Shown piece by piece: positions 53,735 to 57,165 of a DNA stretch of 57,165 nucleotides. Each line of letters opens with the position of its first letter. Within the stretch, counting starts at the first letter, position 1. The DNA comes from Hyphomicrobiales bacterium (GTDB taxonomy: Bacteria > Pseudomonadota > Alphaproteobacteria > Rhizobiales > Rhizobiaceae). The position numbers were made by a program, and so were the translations under genes. The notes beneath the pieces were generated by a model that was given only the letters and a program-made list of their open reading frames with translations, was not told the origin of the DNA and made no database searches. The stretch is taken from contig UCNE01000004.1 of the NCBI GenBank assembly GCA_900473685.1, positions 1-57,165 on the forward strand, written 5' to 3'.

Positions 53735-55270
53735 TTACAGCCACTCGTACCGCGTGGTTGGTCGGCCGCCCTGTTTACTCGACGGTTTGTCCATCTCGCA
53801 CAGGTGCCCGAAGTCCTTAAGGACCTCCAATGCCTCACGGGCGACCTTTTCGTCGGTGCAGCCAGCCCAGCCGCTTTTGGTGATGGTACGGAACGAGAAA
53901 CCGTCCTTTACCGAAGGATGCTCTTTGCGCGAAAGAATGAGGTTCGCCGCCTTAAGATCGGCCGTGCCTGCCATTCCATAAACTCGGGCCGCATGCGGTT
54001 CCAGGAAGTTGCACCATGCGATTGCGCGGGTAACGTGTTCGACCTGAACCTCTGCCGCCTCCGCCACCAAGCAGAACAGCCCGGCCAGACCACCGCAAAG
54101 CTTGTCGTATTTTCCCAGTGCCGCCTTCATGGCGCTGTGCATTTCGGGGTCGGTTGCGCACCGGTGATTAAGAGCGTTTCGCCAGTCTCCGAACATCGCC
54201 ATCGCGCTGGCTTCGAACGTCAAGGCCGTGTCCATCTTCGGTAGCATGGCGAGGCGCTGAAACACCTCGGCGGCCTTTGTAAAAGACTCTGCGTGCGGCG
54301 TGCGATCTTGCCCATCCCGGTATTCGTAATCCGGGTAAACCATAAGCTGGAACCGCGCCATAAAGCCGTCGTTGTCGGCCGAGTTGTCCATAGCCGACTG
54401 AACCAGCGGCATGATGCGGTCGGGCTGGATGCCGCCGAACAGGGTCAGCACGTTCTGGTCAATATACACGTCCTCTCGGGATACCCGTTCAACCTTGTAA
54501 CCATCCTTGCCGTTGAATGCCTCAAGTAGGAAGGGCCGCTCGTGCGCTCTGTCTTCACGGTTGAGAACGTTAAGCAGACCGGGCAACTCGTCTCGGAAGT
54601 AGAACACACCCGGGGAGTGCGCCAGCGTCATGCCCAGCCGTTCCACGGTTGTGTCGTTCACCACGTACTGACGGCACGCTGGGCGCTCAGGTGCCGCTGC
54701 CTCCAACAGGGACAATTCGACGTCTGCGCTTTCCAGCTGGGACGGCAAGTCTTCATTGGCCGGTTCGGCGTCTATCTTGGTGAGCAGCTTTTTAATGCGG
54801 GTTTCGATGATCCCTACCTTGGTGCTGTGGCGCTTGAGCTTTTTCTCGAAGGCGGCCAGCTCGTCCTCAAATGCCTTGCTTTCAAACTTCTCGATATCTT
54901 TGATGTGGCGCATGGCGGCACCGATAAGCGGCGACTTTTTGGTGGACGGGTCGCCGATGCAGGCACCCCAGTTCGTGATTGCCACTTTGTAATCGGTGTT
55001 GTTGGCGGCAAGCTGCACCAGCACCTTGGGCGATGCGATAGCCCCCAGGGTTGCCAGTGCAGTGACGGCTGCGAACTCGACCGGGCCGCCGATGCGGTTG
55101 GCTTCGTCCTCGATCCACCAGCGCAGGGACACCGGCAATAGGGCGGCACCGTTGAAGGCCGGTACGTCCAGCAACTTGGGTTCCGGCAGTGGTCGCTTCG
55201 GTATGCCGGACTGTGCGGCGGTTCCACGAATCTGCGCGAGCGGGGTAACGTCTTCTATTGCATCGGTCAT
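53735..55270 (-). CDS. DUF3987-type replication ATPase
   Basis: A 511-residue protein of the DUF3987 (YfjI-like) family seen in prophages, satellites and plasmids. The P-loop-like motif is GACIGDPSTKKSPLIGAA, a Walker-B-like acidic stretch is VFYFRDELPGLL, and a coiled-coil-prone insert lies between. The likely role is helicase-like work with the primase at the element's origin. Its ATG overlaps the primase stop by 4 nt, and a terminator plus the origin-like segment follow it. Confidence 0.8.
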   Translation of the reverse strand: MTDAIEDVTPLAQIRGTAAQSGIPKRPLPEPKLLDVPAFNGAALLPVSLRWWIEDEANRIGGPVEFAAVTALATLGAIASPKVLVQLAANNTDYKVAITNWGACIGDPSTKKSPLIGAAMRHIKDIEKFESKAFEDELAAFEKKLKRHSTKVGIIETRIKKLLTKIDAEPANEDLPSQLESADVELSLLEAAAPERPACRQYVVNDTTVERLGMTLAHSPGVFYFRDELPGLLNVLNREDRAHERPFLLEAFNGKDGYKVERVSREDVYIDQNVLTLFGGIQPDRIMPLVQSAMDNSADNDGFMARFQLMVYPDYEYRDGQDRTPHAESFTKAAEVFQRLAMLPKMDTALTFEASAMAMFGDWRNALNHRCATDPEMHSAMKAALGKYDKLCGGLAGLFCLVAEAAEVQVEHVTRAIAWCNFLEPHAARVYGMAGTADLKAANLILSRKEHPSVKDGFSFRTITKSGWAGCTDEKVAREALEVLKDFGHLCEMDKPSSKQGGRPTTRYEWL

Positions 55271-56175
55271 CGTGCGGCACTCCGCAGTACGTCATTCCAG
55301 TCCATACCGTCCGGTGCCGGGGCATGGTGCACATTCCATCCAAGGCTCTGCGCAAACACCGCAAGCTTACCGGCACTTTCGGAACCGGCCGTGTCACCAT
55401 CGCTTGCAATTACTAGCTGTCCTCCGGTTGGGGCGTTCGGTATGCCTAGCCTGCCCATACCGCCCGCGCTCAAAGCGGCAACAACGGTCATGGGACCGAA
55501 CCGGGCGGCTAGGTGACCGCTGCACAAGCTCAAACCCGTTTCGATACCTTCGGTTACAGCGAGCACCTTGCGGGAATTTTCCGCCAGCACCACGGCGCCA
55601 CCGAGAACCGAACCAAGCATCTTTTTATTGTCTTGAATGGCCGCTTTACCGGTGCCAAGCACATCCAGATACGTCCGGTGAAGGGCAATACCGTCCTCCA
55701 TACGCAACCGTGAAATGATGGCGGGGTAAACAGCTTGGGCACCGCTATGCCATGCGCTGAAGGTGAATCGCATGCTCGGGGGCAGGAGGCAATCGATCCC
55801 ACGGGTGCGCAGGTAAGCCTCTCCCGGCGTGCCGCCGATGGGCTTGGCCATGTCCCAAAGAGACTGCGCAAACTTGCGCGTTTCTGCTTCACGGGATTCG
55901 TTGCGGCGCTTAAGAGCTTCAAGTTCCTCGAGGCTAAGCGTAGGAACAGGCCATAGCCGCAGCCGTGCCAGTTCCCGTGTAAGTGACTGCCAGCTGCACC
56001 CAAGCCTGTGGCAGTTCATTGTCGGCTTGCCCGTTGTGCTGCCGTAACGCATGGACAGCGCTACTTGGTCGCGACGTCCTTCGGGCTGGCAGACAGGGCA
56101 CGGCGCACTACCGTTGCCGTCCGAACGCCATGACCCGCCAAGGGCTTCACACATATATTGAAGATTCGAATACAT
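55267..56175 (-). CDS. TOPRIM-domain primase-like protein
   Basis: A 302-residue phage-type primase. An N-terminal zinc ribbon is visible (CPVCQPEG ... CHRLGC), with a helical middle, then the TOPRIM core: VTEGIETGLSL with the catalytic glutamate and LVIASDGDTAGSESAG with the DxD-type metal ligands. It is shorter than DnaG and lacks a helicase domain, which the downstream DUF3987 protein may supply. The last four bases overlap that gene. Typical replication module of phage satellites and integrative elements. Confidence 0.88.
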   Translation of the reverse strand: MYSNLQYMCEALGGSWRSDGNGSAPCPVCQPEGRRDQVALSMRYGSTTGKPTMNCHRLGCSWQSLTRELARLRLWPVPTLSLEELEALKRRNESREAETRKFAQSLWDMAKPIGGTPGEAYLRTRGIDCLLPPSMRFTFSAWHSGAQAVYPAIISRLRMEDGIALHRTYLDVLGTGKAAIQDNKKMLGSVLGGAVVLAENSRKVLAVTEGIETGLSLCSGHLAARFGPMTVVAALSAGGMGRLGIPNAPTGGQLVIASDGDTAGSESAGKLAVFAQSLGWNVHHAPAPDGMDWNDVLRSAAR

Positions 56176-56300
56176 CCTATTGATTCCGTGAGCATTTCCG
56201 GTTACTCCACCCGGTATTTTCAGTTGCTTAACGGCGTCGCTTGTGGTAACACTTAGGTTGCTTATGTCCTGTGCTACCGGCTTAGCCGTTAAATGAATAC

Positions 56301-56331
56301 AAAAGGCCCACGTTCGCGCGTCGGGCCTTTT
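56301..56331 (-). terminator. Intrinsic terminator after the small RHH gene
   Basis: AAAAGGCCC / GGGCCTTTT with 13-nt loop, beginning 4 nt past the stop of the gene at 56335 on the minus strand, ending in a U-run. Confidence 0.8.
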
Positions 56332-56334
56332 GCT

Positions 56335-56505
56335 TTATGCGGCGAGCACATCTTGTGCGTCCTGTGGCGAGCGCAGCGTGCGAGCTGCCGTCGACATTGT
56401 TGCCATGCGCACGAATGCCGAGGCGCTGACGCCCAGTGCCGATGCAGCCTTTTGCAACGTCGCCAAATCTTCGTCCTTAAGCACGAAGTTGAATCGCTTT
56501 TCCAC
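56335..56505 (-). CDS. Short Arc/CopG-like ribbon-helix-helix protein
   Basis: A 56-residue protein with a GTG start (GGCGAG site 12 nt before). The strand KRFNFVLKDEDLATLQKAAS and helix LGVSASAFVRMATMS make the ribbon-helix-helix pattern, with a short C-terminal tail. It probably regulates the replication or excision genes. A terminator follows the stop directly, so it is its own unit. Confidence 0.6.
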   Translation of the reverse strand: MEKRFNFVLKDEDLATLQKAASALGVSASAFVRMATMSTAARTLRSPQDAQDVLAA

Positions 56506-56675
56506 AGTATAAACTCGCCGTTAAAATTTATGTAAGTATGTTTAACTCGACTGCCGCACGGCTAGCAAGTATAAACTTTGCATAACACAAAAGAAAAGCT
56601 CGGTCGATGCTCGGCGTTACTTTAAATACACTTAGAACTAACCCACGTTAGTTGTCCGTGATTGGCGTTGGGTGA

Positions 56676-56879
56676 TTATGGAGCCTGTGGCAGTGCCCAG
56701 CCTGCACCCTGAACTTCGGCCATTTGGGCAATGGCAGTATCTACAAGGTCCACACGCCAAATGTTTTCGCCGCCAAGCTTAACCGGCTTGGGAAGGATGC
56801 CCTGCTTAACAAGGTCGTAAATGCAATTCGTGCTGCAATCGATCTTAGTCTTTAGTTGTTTGATTTTAATGTAATGCAT
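56676..56879 (-). CDS. AlpA-family regulator
   Basis: A 67-residue AlpA/MerR-like winged-helix protein: KTKIDCSTNCIYDLVKQGIL with LPKPVKLGGENIWRVDLVD is the classical AlpA pattern. In P4-like prophages and phage-inducible islands AlpA activates the integrase/excision or replication genes. It lies upstream of the replication module on the same strand, as in phage-inducible chromosomal islands. Confidence 0.85.
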   Translation of the reverse strand: MHYIKIKQLKTKIDCSTNCIYDLVKQGILPKPVKLGGENIWRVDLVDTAIAQMAEVQGAGWALPQAP

Positions 56880-56957
56880 TACTGCGGTTCCGGTTCGTGT
56901 TTGCTTGTGGGGCCATAGTACCGGTTAGGGCGGGATTGCATAGGGTAATAAAAACGC

Positions 56958-57146
56958 TTAGAATTTTACCCTACGAATGGCCTTGAACGCTTCGGAGCTA
57001 AGGTTCAGCTTCAACTCGCTTCGCAGCATGGCTTCAACGGCAGGCCACGTCATCGTGGGATACTCGGTTTTCAGGGCATGCGAGATGAACCGTATTTTGT
57101 GGTCTCGATGGCTGAGGTTGCCTTGAACTGACGGCCGCCCCTGTTG
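56958..57146 (-). other. Partial or unstarted reading frame at the window end
   Basis: A 62-codon open frame on the minus strand, ending FKAIRRVKF*, with a protein-like composition (HRDHKIRFISHALKTEYPTM, then WPAVEAMLRSELKLNLSS). The frame is closed by a stop near 57147 and has no good start until an ATG 31 codons from the end. It may be a real gene broken by a frameshift or a short gene with an unusual start. Family unknown. Confidence 0.3.
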
Positions 57147-57165
57147 TCAATCGGCTCGGAATGTT

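Overview
The window reads as chromosome of an alphaproteobacterium of the Rhizobiaceae (Rhizobium/Agrobacterium type). The grounds are the protein families, the purC / MBL / tatD / metG / holB / tmk / dac / rlpA gene order, a LexA gene preceded by the alphaproteobacterial SOS box GTTC-N7-GTTC, and ChrR-type light/singlet-oxygen genes. The genus was not determined; that would need a search.

Region 1 (1-8.6 kb) is housekeeping: purC on the plus strand, then a tight minus-strand run rlpA, dac, tmk, holB, metG, tatD and an MBL hydrolase, with several overlapping or near-touching gene ends. The Dac protein keeps the SxxK motif but has lost the usual residues of the SxN and KTG motifs. Region 2 (8.6-16 kb) is patchy and accessory-looking: a secreted beta-helix protein, a truncated phage-like reading frame, tRNA-Ser(UGA), a divergent LysR / aldo-keto reductase pair, long gene-poor stretches, a 49-residue microprotein and an Omp25-like porin. 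Region 3 (16-25.4 kb) holds a divergent hybrid histidine kinase / LuxR-type response regulator pair, two LysE exporters, tRNA-Cys, lexA, tRNA-Asn, a divergent SDR/TetR pair and a chromosomal APH(3'')-type streptomycin phosphotransferase homologue.

Region 4 (25.4-30.3 kb) resembles the sigmaE-ChrR singlet-oxygen regulon: photolyase, a decayed DUF1365 remnant, cyclopropane fatty acid synthase, an SDR and a ChrR-like anti-sigma factor. The photolyase and chrR genes share a TGATCC-N18-TA promoter. No ECF sigma gene lies beside chrR, and chrR lacks the zinc-binding cysteines. Region 5 (30.5-43.9 kb) is ordinary metabolism: cysK-alaX-sseA-GNAT operon, DUF1203, alanine dehydrogenase with a divergent Lrp regulator, diguanylate cyclase, HlyU-like protein, hydrolase, threonine deaminase, MoaB-type CinA domain, WrbA, DUF2188, and a second 49-residue microprotein paralogous to the one at 14.8 kb.

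Region 6 (44.0 kb to the end) follows tRNA-Leu(UAA) and looks like an integrated island, with every gene on the minus strand. Next to the tRNA lies an AT-richer pair: a HEPN-like protein and an 819-residue fusion of an HsdR-like PD-(D/E)XK nuclease with a P-loop NTPase, a candidate anti-phage system that I cannot match to a named one. A Tat-exported sulfatase follows, then a phage-satellite-like block: small serine recombinase, terminase small subunit, ribbon-helix-helix proteins, an origin-like non-coding segment, a DUF3987 ATPase, a TOPRIM primase and an AlpA regulator. No capsid, portal, large terminase or tail gene is present. This is the gene logic of a phage-inducible chromosomal island, and its other end lies outside the window.
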